64,000 nucleotides of DNA. Source: Opisthorchis felineus. Lineage: Eukaryota > Platyhelminthes > Trematoda > Opisthorchiida > Opisthorchiidae. A program made the position numbers and the translations under genes. The stretch spans positions 233,807-297,806 of the forward strand of contig SJOL01008686.1 of the NCBI GenBank assembly GCA_004794785.1, written 5' to 3'. Of the stretch, positions 42,035 through 54,378 are shown one piece after another. The notes beneath the pieces were generated by a model, which did not search any database, was not told the DNA's origin, and worked only from the letters and a program-made list of their open reading frames with translations. Numbering within the stretch: the stretch's first letter is position 1; each line of letters opens with the position of its first letter.

Positions 42035-43870
42035 CTATCCTTGGAAGTGCTCAGCCCACCGCTCAACACGGCGATTGAGGGAGTGAATTGCTGTTCCGTC
42101 TTTTTCGCATATTGTTTCACTGACACCTGCCTTCTTTTGACCCGTTGATCGAATCAGTTGAAACAGGGCGCGGCTGTTGCCTGCAGCGAAAGCCTTCTCC
42201 ATCTCCTGGGCCTTCGAAATCCACCAGCGTTCTCTGTCATTCTTCAAGCTCCTGATTATCCGGTGTTTGAGGGATCTGCGTGCGCCATCATAGTCGCTAG
42301 TTGCTGGTATGGCCTTTCTGGCAGCAATAAGATCTGCTGATCTCGAAGATATCCAGTGTTCATTGAGTCGAGTCAGATGGGCTGGACAAACAGTTCTGAA
42401 AGCTGAGAGCATTGCTTCTTTAACTCGCCTCCATTCAATCTCCAAGCAATCTTCGTCGTCCACATGATTGTGCGTTTCCAGTAGCTTTCTAGCCAGATCA
42501 GCTCGATACTCTTCAGCTACTGAAACTTGTCGAAGTTGATGAACGGAGCTGCTCTCTTTCGGCACGCGTAGTGCTGGCGGAAAGCGAAGTGCTAAGCGGG
42601 CCCGCACGATGGCGTGATCAGAGTCAAGTTGCGTACCCCAGAAGGAACGATAATCCTTAACTGAGTCTCTCCGTCGGTAACTGATAGCCATATGGTCCAA
42701 TTGAGTCCACGACTGTCTTGTGGTAGGTGGCCTCCAAGTAACTCGGTGTGAGCGTCTGTGTTGGAAGTTCGTACTGGCCAGGAACAGACGATGATCTGCA
42801 CACAACTGAAGAAGCCGCTCCCCATTATCCGTACGCTCAGCATCGACTCCAAATCTACCACCTAACTGTGCTTCTTCCGGACTTAGTCGTCCAACTTGGG
42901 CATTCATATCACCCGCCAGGATTACTATATCCGTCCTTCTTGCCGACCAAAGCAGTCGTGACAGATCCTGATAAAACTCGTCCTTCTCAGTCTCAGAACT
43001 GCTATCTGTTGGGGCGTATGCTGATACGACAAACAAACACCGTTTACCGCATCGACCTGCGTTAATCTTAATTGAGCCAGACAACCGCACAGCACAAAGA
43101 CGACTGTTTACTGGGATCCAGTCCAGTAAGACGCTTTCAGCCTTGGGGCTGAGTGCAACTCCCACACCGTAGATACCACGAGCCATTGCGTCAGGATCAC
43201 CGGATGCCCGAAGAGTGAAATGTGGAACATCTGGGCCCGTCCTAAGCGGCTTGAGGAGCACGACCGAAGTGGGGTCTTGTATGCGTGTTTCGGAGACACA
43301 ACATACATCGATAGAGAGGGAAAGCAAGGTTTCAGCAAGGGATGCCTGTTGCCCAATTTGACATAGAGTACGGACATTGAAGGCTGCAACGTGGATCAGA
43401 TCTTTTGAGGTTAGTAGGTGATTATTTTGGTTTATTTTTCCGGGCGATGGTTGAGACACTGAATAGTGGATAGGGGAATGACAGATGGGTCGATTACACT
43501 GCATTGTACGATGGGTTGGGTGGGAGGGAGAGAGAAGGCCGGCGAGCGAAGAGCTGCAAGGGTAAATGATACTTCCCGGTTGCCCAGGCCGAAGAAGGGG
43601 GTTTAGTTGAGGTACCCCACCTTGAGCCTTTGACTCAAAAGTCTGACCCACAAGGCAGTGGGAGGATGTAGGGTTTTGTTCGGGGACCCTGCCCCTAGCC
43701 TCTGACTCAAGAGTCTGGACCGCGAGACAGCGGTTGTTAGGGTTTTCTTGGAGGACCCTTCCCAGAGCCAATGACTCAATAGTATGACCCACTTGGCTGT
43801 AGAGGGCAGGCCTGGCCCGAGGGCGCACGGAGTGGGGCATTACCGTCTCACTCCTAGTGCAGCTGCGCAC
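42035..43870 (-). CDS. RTE-like LINE endonuclease, intact 611-codon frame
   Basis: Apurinic-type endonuclease that nicks target DNA to prime reverse transcription. Visible motifs: [18 protein letters not shown] (N-x-R-T-L opening), [11 protein letters not shown] (catalytic Glu), [35 protein letters not shown] (catalytic Asp-x-Asn), [20 protein letters not shown] and [11 protein letters not shown] (catalytic D-H). All key residues are present. The upstream part of the frame contains three imperfect repeats of about 23-24 residues. It runs in frame to [12 protein letters not shown], where RT should begin, but a shift separates them. It is a transposon protein, not a host gene, although large and intact. 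Confidence 0.9.
   Translation of the reverse strand: MRSCTRSETVMPHSVRPRARPALYSQVGHTIESLALGRVLQENPNNRCLAVQTLESEARGRVPEQNPTSSHCLVGQTFESKAQGGVPQLNPLLRPGQPGSIIYPCSSSLAGLLSPSHPTHRTMQCNRPICHSPIHYSVSQPSPGKINQNNHLLTSKDLIHVAAFNVRTLCQIGQQASLAETLLSLSIDVCCVSETRIQDPTSVVLLKPLRTGPDVPHFTLRASGDPDAMARGIYGVGVALSPKAESVLLDWIPVNSRLCAVRLSGSIKINAGRCGKRCLFVVSAYAPTDSSSETEKDEFYQDLSRLLWSARRTDIVILAGDMNAQVGRLSPEEAQLGGRFGVDAERTDNGERLLQLCADHRLFLASTNFQHRRSHRVTWRPPTTRQSWTQLDHMAISYRRRDSVKDYRSFWGTQLDSDHAIVRARLALRFPPALRVPKESSSVHQLRQVSVAEEYRADLARKLLETHNHVDDEDCLEIEWRRVKEAMLSAFRTVCPAHLTRLNEHWISSRSADLIAARKAIPATSDYDGARRSLKHRIIRSLKNDRERWWISKAQEMEKAFAAGNSRALFQLIRSTGQKKAGVSETICEKDGTAIHSLNRRVERWAEHFQG
43622..43800 (-). repeat. three in-frame tandem repeats (about 70 bp) in the RTE 5' region
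   Basis: The anchor gactcaa-agt-tg occurs at 43631, 43703 and 43772 (spacing 72 and 69 bases, both multiples of three) with surrounding similarity. The encoded repeats share a pattern like V-x-T-x-E-S-x-A-x-G-x-V-x-x-x-N-P. They form the N-terminal portion of the open frame. Confidence 0.75.
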
Positions 43871-44359
43871 AGCAGGTGCCTTTTGGGCAACACCGGACTC
43901 TTTGGTTTTAAAAGTATTTCGACCGTATTGAATAATGCGCCGGCGGTCACGGTCAACCGTTGGGCGATCGGAGTGTGCGGTTTTTAGGGCCGACCTTTTC
44001 TAACCCGTCCTTCCTCGGGGGAAGGCAGCATCGCTGCTTCCATAAATATGGACATGCTGGTCGCCTGAGGGAAACGCCTTACTGCCTTCACACTCCTATC
44101 GCAGAGGACAGTACGACTTTACCTCCAGACCGCCCCGTAATACGATTACTCGCAGTACGGGGACTCGCTGTTCTTCGTCGGGCTGCTCCCTGTTGGCCTT
44201 CCTGGCATGGTTGAACCTTTAGGAACTGAGTTCCAGCCAGTATATCCCACAGGATCATTGCAGCACTGAAGCCCGACCGCCACGACAAGGTGACAGCTTT
44301 GGGTCGGGATAAAGACGTAATCCCCAGAATTATGGCTCAACACCGGTAGCTGATAGCCA

Positions 44360-44660
44360 CGTTATCCCACTGGGTCCACGGGTGACTTGCACTTAGTGGC
44401 CACCAGGTAACATGGTGCGAGCTTTTATGTTAAAAGTTCGTGCTGGCCACGGACAATTGATGGTCAGTGCACAGCTGGAGAAGTTGTCCTCCGTTGTCCG
44501 TGCGGTGAGCATCAACTTCGATTCGAACACCCAGATATGATTCCAAGGGTGAAGACGGCACCATTTCAAGTTTTGAAAGCACGCGTTCTTAATAAACCTG
44601 ATCAGAGTCATCCCGTCTTGAGCCATGTGCTTCGTACCTGCCAAGTACAAAATCATGCTG
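44360..44660 (-). mobile_element. older RTE-like endonuclease fragment
   Basis: The minus translation shows RTDNGGQLLQLCTDHQLSVA then STNF and VTWWP, matching the intact copy around 42870-42720 ([20 protein letters not shown]). It is decayed and frame-shifted. It lies upstream of the young RTE copy, suggesting insertion next to or into older RTE sequence. Confidence 0.7.
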
Positions 44661-47600
44661 ATAGACTTCGTCTTTGAACGAGCAATCCACTGTTTTTCCG
44701 TCCATTAACGGTGCTGTCCTGGTGCCATACTTGTTTCACCGGTGTGTGTGAAGCTGCAAATGGAATTTCCATCGACAGGATACGATGCAACTCACGTGGA
44801 CGATGTGGAAACCTTCCTCAAACAGGCTGGTCCCGGATGAGTGTATTTAAAAAAAAATCGATCAGCTTAGTTTTTCGAAGTACGATTGGTGGTGCAGCTA
44901 AGCTCCTTGGGAGATCTTAGTAATAATACGTGAGATAGCGCGATGTCTCCGGACAACGCGGATGTGCACCCTGTGATTGAAGGATGCTATACCCTGTCTA
45001 AGTGCTTTCCGCCGTTCGTGGCCAACGGCTAAGTGTTCAACCACTGGCCGGAGGAGCGCGGGTTCCAAAGCCTCTGAGTTTCGTGAGATGCTCACAGCTG
45101 ATGATTCCCAACAAGGACGAAACAGCTGTACAATGCTTCTCAGTTTCTCTGCATAGATGAAACTCACCCACAGAAGGAAAGCTCACGGGAAAGCAACGCA
45201 GAATAGCCAACAGTCACTCTCCTCACAATGCCGATGAGCTCTTGCCCTAGGAACTCAAAACTTAGGAAAGTTATCTGGAATGTCTTCACTTGAGCACCAT
45301 GTACCATGCTTTGATGCTATAGAGGAATACCACTGATCTGTCATCCATGACTCAAAGACAATGCTCAACTACTGTTCACAGATCTGCCTAGAAAGCTGCG
45401 AGTTCGAAATCTCTAGGTATTCGTCGGACACGTAATGTTGACAATAGCGTATACCCATATGTGTCGGAGTTTTAGCCATGTTAGCCCAGTTTGGGTTACC
45501 AATAATAATATTTTTTACTCGTTCTGAGGAGAATACTGTTTTACATCGGGGGCACTAAATCAGATGACGGAAATTCCGTAATCAGAATCTTCCTTCGTAC
45601 CATCGAGACTGGGATGTCTCACTGTGAAAGTACACACGAAGTTTACTCGAAGTGATCCTGCATTAATATCAGCTGCTCATACATGTCGCTCACAGAAGAG
45701 TGGAAGCTGGGGAGACGTCTTGTAAGACAAACGCGTTGACGGCTGCCTCCCGCGTCCATGTGATTACGACCATTAAAGCTGATAATCATCAGTCTGATCA
45801 AGAATCACGAGAAACGCAAGGGCATCGCGATGAACACATCAGGAATGTTAGGTGAAACTGTGACATCCCGGCCACATGTGCTGCGCGTGCCATGTGTGTG
45901 TGTCCTCAGACTGACCCGCACAGTTTGTATGCACGCATGATGTCAGTAGGCCATAGACTGGTGGTGGTTTCAACAATATGCGGTTGGGATGGTGAACATG
46001 TGATGTCTGTGTGCTGTTTCAACTGAAGTGAAGTGAAGACAGATTGCCAATTCTTCAACTAGTCACACTCACTGGGGAATGCCACGTCCCGACACATACC
46101 AGCACGCCCGTCCCCCTTGAATCCATTAGCCATACATGTAGTTTGGTACAGAACGGTGGCGGTTCTACACAGACACACACATACAACGCTCTAGTTGAGA
46201 TGCACGAACTTCACTTAGTCCGCGAAGACTGCATCTATAAGTGACAGATCGTAATCCAAGCCAACATGCAGATGCCAAAACTAGGTAAGCATTCTAGGTA
46301 TGAAAATACGAATGTTATCCTCACGCGCCTGCCTACAGATATCAACCAGCTGGACATCAGCACATCCAAAAATACAAAAGGGACACGATGAGGGAAAGTT
46401 GTAAATGTAACATGCTTTGGCTGCAACCTCCATCCCCCCGCCGCAGCAGTTTGGGGGAGTAGGTGGTTCGGAAAAGTTATTTCCCAAACAGCTCGCACTG
46501 TTTCGGGCCTGTGATTGATTGACAAGTTGAACTGAGGAATTTGATCGAAAACAAATCGAATGGGTTAGGGTTACCAGTACTACTACTGCCGAGACTAGGA
46601 CGAAAGTAAACTGCTGGTGTGATGGCTTGCAAGCCTGAAGTTATGAGAATGAGTTAATTTTAGAACTAATAGAAGGACAGCCAGAAATATTTTGCCAGTT
46701 CACAGGTTGTAGCAACGGTATAGAGCTCCGAAGACACTCTGCACGGTGGGGATTTCTAGGTGACATTAATATCATTGAAAAAGGGATAAGCAAAGTCGAG
46801 TAAGGGACCGAAAATCGGCGGGTCAGCATGGACCTCATAATTTGGTCAAGAAGGAAGAGCGAGAACGAGACGTGTTTCTGTCAAGAAGGTCAGATTCCTG
46901 AAAATAGTCCCACAATGCCCGAAACCTACTGCGGCAGTCAAACCCCACCGAAATCGCAGTAAGGAAGCCGTCAAGCATCTGGGCCAGAAAATCCAACTTT
47001 CGATCGAACGCTCAAGCAGTTAATCGATTCAGCAACGACGGACGAGTGTTCAGACCCGCCACAGAAGCACGGCCGGCGACAATAAATGTTCAGGCATTTC
47101 ATAGAAGCACGGTCTATGATAATGAGTGTTCACCAAACGCCGATCAGACAGCCTGGATCAATGTCAAAAGTGCCCTTCGAATACCTCGAGGCCCCTTGTA
47201 ACTTTTGCACTCGCTTGTTCGCAATAAAGTTGTTGTGTTCCTTGTTGACGAGTCTTTTTCTGACACTAAAGCACTGGAGCGGGGGCAGCAGTTAGTAGAT
47301 ACAACAGTTTCCCAATGTATCCACCGAAAGTCTCCTTCGAGCGCGATCTGTTGCACGTGAAGGTAAGAACCAAGGGACGCAGAATCCAGTAGTCCGACAA
47401 AAAGCAATTCTCTACAGAACCACATGTTTCATTGCTTGCTGGAAGAGGCCGTGTATGTTTGGGGACAGATTTTGAGAAGTTACACTCAGGGTAACTGTTC
47501 AAAATAATTTCCTCATCAGTCAACCATGGGACTTCGTCCTTAACATTGAACGATAACTACTCAGAGTTCGTAACTGAACAAACTCCTAAGAGGTGTATCC

Positions 47601-47770
47601 AACCCTCCTCAATAGCAGATCACACCACGCAATTGAGTTATAGTCTGGTCTCTGGCTTACTGGAAGGAATTGCCCTGAAGTTCTCTCCGGAGGAAAGAAG
47701 TCGTTTCGACTGGACTATATGAAGAATACTACTGACCATTTGGTTGATCCATGACGGATGTCATGCTGTC
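44661..47770. other. unassigned intron sequence
   Basis: Short open frames only (for example minus 45167-44898, 46525-46235, 47523-47266). No protein motif, SINE box or LINE motif was recognised. Part may be decayed retroelement. Confidence 0.35.

Positions 47771-47812
<42 letters not shown>
47771..47812 (+). repeat. (GAT)14 microsatellite
   Basis: Fourteen uninterrupted gat units, preceded by tgtcatgctgtc, which resembles the RTE 3' end. It may be the tail of an RTE copy whose body has been lost. Confidence 0.9.
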
Positions 47813-48064
47813 TTACAGTAGTTTGACAGGGAATGCGCTTTTCACCACCCGAAGCAATGCTTGCAGGCTTCAGTCACCTAATATCCAGCCGATCGTTACT
47901 AATATAGATAAATACTGACACTCTGCCAAATGCATTCAGCTCCCACAAGCAGACAGCTTTGGGCTTGAGAGCGCATCGCAAAAAAGGCGAAAAAGCATGA
48001 ACTCGGTTCCATCCGTTCAACCATGACTGTAGAGCGGCAAAACCGAAACCAAAACGAGCCTCTC

Positions 48065-48540
48065 CTATGATTTTTTGCTCCATCACGAGGAGACTGGACC
48101 CTACCGCAGTGCGATGGTTCATGCACCTCTATAACCCATTGAGCTATATTGGGGAGTGTATGTGTGAAATCCACAGAGCCGCTCATGCAAGGTTGGTCAA
48201 TGGATAGGGATCTGACTAAAACAGTCTCCTGGTCCTCCAACTTGGGGGTTGGAACACACTTAGCGACTTCAAATTTTAGGTTTCTCTGCCGATCTGACGT
48301 CAACCACCGCTGCCTTGAGGTCAGGCTTTTGAGCTAAAGGCTTTGGTTGAGGACCCTAATCGTCTTCCAGTCTAGGTGTGGGCGCCCTAACAGTATCGTG
48401 ACCTAAGTAAAACCATGAACTACGAACTTACGAATAAAATCATGTCACATCGGATGTCGCGTGGTGCCATCAGTCGGGTCGCTTTACTTGCTGCACACAA
48501 CAGGGCGCGTAAGCGAAAACAGGCTACCGCTGACGTCTAC
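48065..48540 (+). repeat. interspersed repeat family, copy B (about 450 bp)
   Basis: Collinear with 37690-38080 over its length, and its last 90 bases match 4500-4595. See copy A for shared blocks. Class unknown. Confidence 0.6.
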
Positions 48541-49245
48541 CTTCTTTCGTTTTCACATATTCGTTGTTCTCCCCTCCTCAACCCGTTGCTGACTACATTT
48601 CCATAGATCCATTCTTAATGAGTGACAGATTCGTTGGCGCCAACTGTCCTTAGCTGAAATATCTACAGCTGACTCGGTCGTCACGGCCGTAGACACCTAG
48701 ATACGGCAGTGGAGCATAAGTGTTCTCAGTTAGTGTTGGCGCCAATGGTAGTGATTTTAGCTTGTTAAGATGAGCAGAGTTTGCTGTCGATACAACGCTG
48801 ACTGGATCTAAAACCGCGGTAGAATTGTGAGTCAATCTCTTACCCCATTTTAAAGTGCGCGGGTGAATTCAGTATGGCCTCACGCTCCCCGTTTGCTCCG
48901 GCATTTTTAGATCAGGTGTAGGAACACTGCTTTCGGTTAATTGCGACCAAAAATGTGACTACCTTGGGTGTAAGCCAAACGAGCGAGTAGTTCTCATAGG
49001 ATAATTTTTATTAGGTCCTGAGGGTAGGGTAGGTGATAGAAATTTCAAGGGTACGTAAACGGATTTCCTCCAAGTGGTTATTATGCCTTGGTGGCTGCTT
49101 ACTACGGACGACTGCACTTTCTGAAGAATCTTTTTTGGTGGAAAAGTAGGCTGATCATTCGGAGCAAACGGTAAAACCACTCAACTTGACAAGTTGAGGA
49201 TACTCTTGTTTCAATAATCCTAGATATCAGGTTGACGAGAGAAAA

Positions 49246-49713
49246 TCACTTTCCTTCACCTGACTTCAGCTCATTCAAAGCAATAGCTTCTGCACCATCC
49301 GATCGTTTGGTCACAAATCCCAAAGTACTAGGTTCTGTCTTTAAAGAAACAACATAGAGAAGAACAGTACTATCAATCGGGTCTATTTTCACACCAGTAC
49401 TCAAGTCAAAGGGGCATTCCGCTGAACAGGTAAACCAGATGTCTTCCATTCAAGTTCTACAGACGAAACGGCGATAAATAACTTTTCAGTTCTCGGCACA
49501 GGTTTGCTGTTCATCCTCAGCATGCGATGATGTCATAAATAACCTTTTGTGACTATCTTCAGTTACGACAAGGCAAACACGGTTGTCACGGTTGATCGAA
49601 ATGCGGGTGTGATCTGGATCTGGCTTCTGTGTGTGACGAAAACGATTAGTGTAAACGAAGCTAACCGGACACCTGTCCCAAATTAAACCAAACTTTTCCG
49701 AGGTCAAGTCTAT
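49246..49713 (-). pseudogene. coding-like frame with two close stop codons, unidentified
   Basis: The minus frame from 49713 (after an acceptor-like attttgcttcacAG) reads IDLTSEKFGLIWDRCPV, SFVYTNRFRHTQKPDPDHTR, INRDNRVCLVVTEDSHKRLF, stops after CAEN, has a second stop 13 codons later, and continues in the same frame as MEDIWFTCSAECPFDLSTGV to GEGK. The two halves stay in one frame across both stops and look like real protein in composition. I do not recognise the family. It could be a recent pseudogene, or the stops could lie in a tiny intron (gttatttatcgccgtttcgt, ending ctgtag). A related-looking frame continues at 49180-48959. Confidence 0.4.
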
Positions 49714-50123
49714 CTGTGAAGCAAAATGCGCTTCCTGCGACCGCTATCGAAAAGACCGAATTGAGCAATGCTCCATGGTAGGATTCAAGCTAATTTGGCG
49801 GACTTGGTTTTTCACACGTCCCACTTGAATGAAAAGAATGGGAGCGCCAATGAAATTTGAAATTCCTCATTTAACATCATCCTTTTGATTTAACCCCGGA
49901 CTAAAGGGTGTTGAGATGGCCTAGCTTGCGATTTTGTCTATCCAACTCAGTGCTTCATCAGCATAATCCGATTGGGAGTCGAACTCCGGCTCATCGTGCT
50001 CGTCTTCTGATGATCCCGTGTTCGACCAAGAACGGACTGGATGCTAGTATGTTCAACCTGAGCAAGGATTCTGTGGCACCACTGGTTGTGGTGGGCAGAC
50101 TTGAAAGGGGATATTAGCTAGTA

Positions 50124-50158
<35 letters not shown>

Positions 50159-51879
50159 CGATCGTGAAAACGATGTAATAATCGGCAATGTTTTTTCGCC
50201 TGTCCACACTCGGTTGTGCGCGGTTGCAAACAGAGACAAACATACATAGACTTAGGAACCAACACAAAACCAAGCATGCACAACAGCAACAAGCAGCAGT
50301 GAGATGGGAGCGGACGAAACAGAAATCGGAGAAAAAGGAATTTGCAAAATAAGGTTGCGATGTAGAGGCCTGGCGTACACGGGGTGAACCTGGTGTCTAC
50401 AACCATGTAAGCACAGTTGGTTGTGTGCGTGAAGGTGGAAAAGAGGAAACAGAAAAGGGCTTATGTATGTGTGCAGAAGAACAGCGAAATCTGTTTAAAC
50501 CTGAATACTACAAATCTGGTAACTTTGCTACCGAAAGCCGTTTACACATCCGTCTGTCTTTGTGCTGTATCTGTGTGTGTGAACGCGGTTGCGATAAAAT
50601 CAACGTGGGAAGCTCTGCACAGACAAGAAAAACGATAACCTGATTGATGCGAGGCATAAAGAGTAAAATAGTGGGTTGTAAGAAGTGACTGTAACCAAGT
50701 GGATAGGTATTTCATTTGCTAAATGCCTACGGGTTCTGTGTCGGGTTCTACGTCGAGATTCGGTCAAGGTTAACCGAAGGGCCAATTCAGACGGATTTGG
50801 CGAATTCGGTCGATGAATATGGTGCAACCTAACCTAACCAGAGTACATCAAACCTCAGACCATAAACTGGTGTTTCTTGACCAGGAAGAAACTGAAGAGC
50901 AGGAAAATACATTGGACGGACTGTTGTCTAATCCATCCACACAACTCTTAAGACTGTGGACAGTTTTTCAAGATGCAACAAGCAAATTTGCAACAGCTAT
51001 TCCTAAACTACCAAATAAGTAATTTCATGTTCAGTTTTCTCAATAGACTCGAAATTTAATGCAAAATATGTTCTGGTAGTGTGAAACGAGTTGAGGATCA
51101 TGCAGGTGGAAGACCAACCTCTTTATGAAGGTAGCCCCCCCCCAAAAAAAAAATCGACAAGTGACATTCTTTGAGCCGAAGGAAAAACAACCGAAGCTAG
51201 CGAACGATATAGGAGCTATATTCGCCATTTCAGCATATCCCGAAACTGTCAGACGGATGAATGAGTCATTTCCGTCCGGCTGACTGCTGTCCATTTTTGA
51301 GTGAGGATAAATAACAATCTGTATATTGATAGGATCACGTGGACGGGGAATAATACTAAACAAATGAACTGATCAAGAGCGATTGTTGCCAGTTCTTCCA
51401 GGCGGAGCTTTGGAAGAAAGGAAGCTGGCGCGAGCACATTATACAAGATAGAGAGAATTCCAGTCCAATGACTAGCTCACTCAGGTTACAATAGGCCCTG
51501 GAAACTTTGCTGCACTATTCTGCTAAACAAAGTATTCCGATTCAAAACAGATCGCATTCAAGACAAGATGAGACGGGTGGAAAATCAAGTCACACGGTGC
51601 CTTGGCTTGGGAAATGTGAGATTCAGTAGCGAGAGCAAGTTTAGTTCAGATAGACCGATGTGCTACGGGTATGGTGTTCAGGACGAGCAGTTGGTTTTCA
51701 ATAGGTTACGCTACGACGGTGTACCTGCATCGTTTTGAAAAAAAATTTCGATCATGTAAATATAGTTAGTGATAAAGAACTTCTTCCAGAGAATAACAAA
51801 AGTTCTCTTCAACAGGAGTGCCTTCTCGTGAAAGGGGACTCCAACTGATTGCCCTGCACGCTTTCCACATTAAGTTTAT
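49714..51879. other. unassigned intron sequence with a TG microsatellite
   Basis: Contains the (TG)n tract at 50127-50155 and short open frames on both strands (plus 50425-50643, plus 50813-51022) without recognisable motifs. Confidence 0.35.
50127..50155 (+). repeat. (TG)14 microsatellite
   Basis: Uninterrupted tg dinucleotides. Confidence 0.95.
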
Positions 51880-53600
51880 GCTAATCATCGCCAACATCAG
51901 TATCGGAGACAGCAACATCAGTGTTAACACTCGCGTTTCTCTGCCGTACAACCAAAAAGCCTATTTAATTGTATTTAAAGCGCAAAAGTGAAAAAAATAG
52001 AGGACGGTGGAAGAGGGGGGGGACCTAGCGCAAGCATTCTAAGATACCTACGTTTCCAAACACTCACTCTGGAAACTGATAACACGAAAGCATGAACACC
52101 ATCGGCTAGAAACCATTTCTTGCAATGTCTCTGATCAGAACAGGGTGGATCAGCGTGACGCAATCCTGTAAGGTGGACAGTACAAACAACACCCAAACTC
52201 TTCGTAATCTCTTTCACACCTTTCTACCAAGCCATACGTTCTCCACCTCGCCATTCTGAAGGAAAATAACACTCGAATTGGTAGACGACATTTCAGCATG
52301 TGTAGCACACGGCTGAACCACCGCAGTTGGTGTTGGATGTTGTCCATGACTGAAGTTCCTGTTACCTCGTTAAGAGTGCGTTGATGCCACCATCTGAGGC
52401 CAGCAGCACTTGAGACATCGATGTTCGGAAACCTGGAGGCGCCTCAGTCCCCAGTGGCCACGTCTCGCAATCATACAACAATACGGCCCTTACTGTGGCC
52501 TGGTGCGCACGACCTTCAAAACCCAGTGAAGCGGCTTGTTGACACCACAGGTGACGCGAATTGACAAACGTGACTGGGGAGTTCGAGCTACGTTCACCGA
52601 CTCCATGAGACACTTGCATCAGAGATAGTACGACCATCAAAGTATGTGAAATCTATCACAACCTCCATTGCTTCTTCTTGAATCGCAATAGACATGTTCA
52701 GAGACTGCACTTTCTGAAGCATGACCGCTTTGTAGGTACCGGGCAAATGCCAAAAGATGGCATGATAGTATTTGTGCCCAGTATTCGTCTCCAAAGAGCT
52801 GGGCGATGTCATCTGAGTACTTTAGATCGACAAGGCTACCAGCAGAAACAATTTGAACACCGGGGTTTTGAAGACCCTCCCCGAGTTCGCTCCATTATTT
52901 CATCGATGACAAAGTTGAACAAAAATGGAGTGAATGGGCATCCTTGCTGGATACCACTTTTGTATGAGAGATTTTGGAAATCTACCCATACACACTCACA
53001 CGCCCAAAATCATGGAAATATAAGAATGGGTGATGTTCACGAAGGTATGGGATATCCGTTGATGAGCAGGTGTAGTTAGAAGCGCTGACCGATCGGAAGA
53101 ATCGAACAGAATTAAGGAAAACCAAGATCGTAGGTCGTTTTAACATATATGTGGCGCTCCTCTAACACATGTCGGAGCATGAAGATGTGTTGGATGGAGC
53201 CTATACCTGGGTTAAATCCCGCTTGGTGTTCACGGGTTAAGTTTTTGCGGGCCGCCGTAAGATGAATAATCAGTGACGCCAGTGACACCCCCTCAACACG
53301 GGAGTCAAACTGATATCTCTGTGCTTAGTACATTTACGCGAGTACCTATTTTGAAGACAAGCACTATTATCGAATCTCTCCAGTTGTTTAGGATGGTGTT
53401 TCTCCCAGACAGACACTAATAAGCTAGGCAGGCACTGACAGAGAAATTCACCACCGTCTTCAAACAGAACGGATGGGAGGTCGTCGGGACCAGCAACGCG
53501 ATGACGCTTTAGTGCGGATATACATTGGAAAATTCGGAGCATGAAGAGGGTTCCACATTCGCAGGCCGAAAGTTCGGATGGGAAGTGGCAGGTGACCAAG
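51880..53600 (-). mobile_element. RTE-like LINE, RT domain to 3' end, heavily decayed
   Basis: Minus translation in several frames: RHRVAGPDDLPSVLFEDGGE, KCTKHRDISLTPV, GCPFSPFLFNFVID, FVNSRHLWCQQAASLGF, RAVLLYDCETWPLG, HQLRWFSRVLHM and MKEITKSLGVVC, followed by the RTE 3' UTR and terminus at 51960-51880. Order and spacing fit a single copy of about 1.7 kb. It is older than the copy at 41-44 kb. Confidence 0.85.
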
Positions 53601-54378
53601 TGAATTGGTGTTCACACTATTTTGCCCAGCAAGGTATCAGAGATCCACTGACAGTTTCACCAGGTTGATGAGATTTTAGTTGTATACAAGAATTTCAAAC
53701 AGCTGTTTTGGACGCGTGACGAAATACATTACTTCGTATGGGATCTATCGGATAGCTGCTTATTGTCATTTATGATTTGCTGTCCAGTTGAACGACCACC
53801 AGAATGCCCCACCACCACCACCAAAAATTACTATCTTTGGTCTCACCTCCTTCGATTGTCTGCCGCTAGAGCTAAATCCGCATTTGGCGTGGGCCAACGT
53901 TCGCGCTTGCTGCACCAAGCGCCAAACAACAGAAAAGTATTCCTGAGATGCTACATGTTCACGTGCAATGCGGTCAGATTTCAGTAGAACAAAGTTGGAT
54001 AACCTGGTGGCATCACTATTCAAATATACAGAAAGTTGGCAATTTTGACTTGATTCAACATTATGATATGGTTCCCTAAACGTTTGGTGAGATCAGCTCA
54101 TTAAATTGGAAGAAGTGGTTGGGCTTATAATTATTTCGTTGAACTGTCGGGATGTTGCTGCCAATTTGGAAAAATAATCATCCGAGATAGTTTAATTTGA
54201 TCCTTGGAGACATAAGAGATGTTCCTAACTTAGGGCTGTAAATATTTTAGGATAGGCCGTTGTTGGAACTGGCACATGTTGACGAGGAGGAGCGCAGTCC
54301 AGTCTAGTTATTGGATCATGCCAATAAAATGACCAGAAGGAAGTATAACAACACCAACAGCAGTAAAAAACACCTTAC

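Larger units (their letters stand above)
36185..54378 (-). other. intron between acyltransferase exons 2 and 3 (about 18 kb)
   Basis: Donor CAAGAG|GTAAGG at 54378, acceptor at 36185-36186. It is filled with SINE, RTE and other repeats itemised separately. Stretches without a call: 36620-37690, 38080-39580, 44661-47770, 48541-49245, 49714-51879, 53601-54378. Confidence 0.75.

Noticed and set aside
43561..43575. The string gccgaagaaggggg as another hammerhead stem II
   Set aside because: No CUGAUGA or GAAA core nearby; it belongs to the RTE 5' region.
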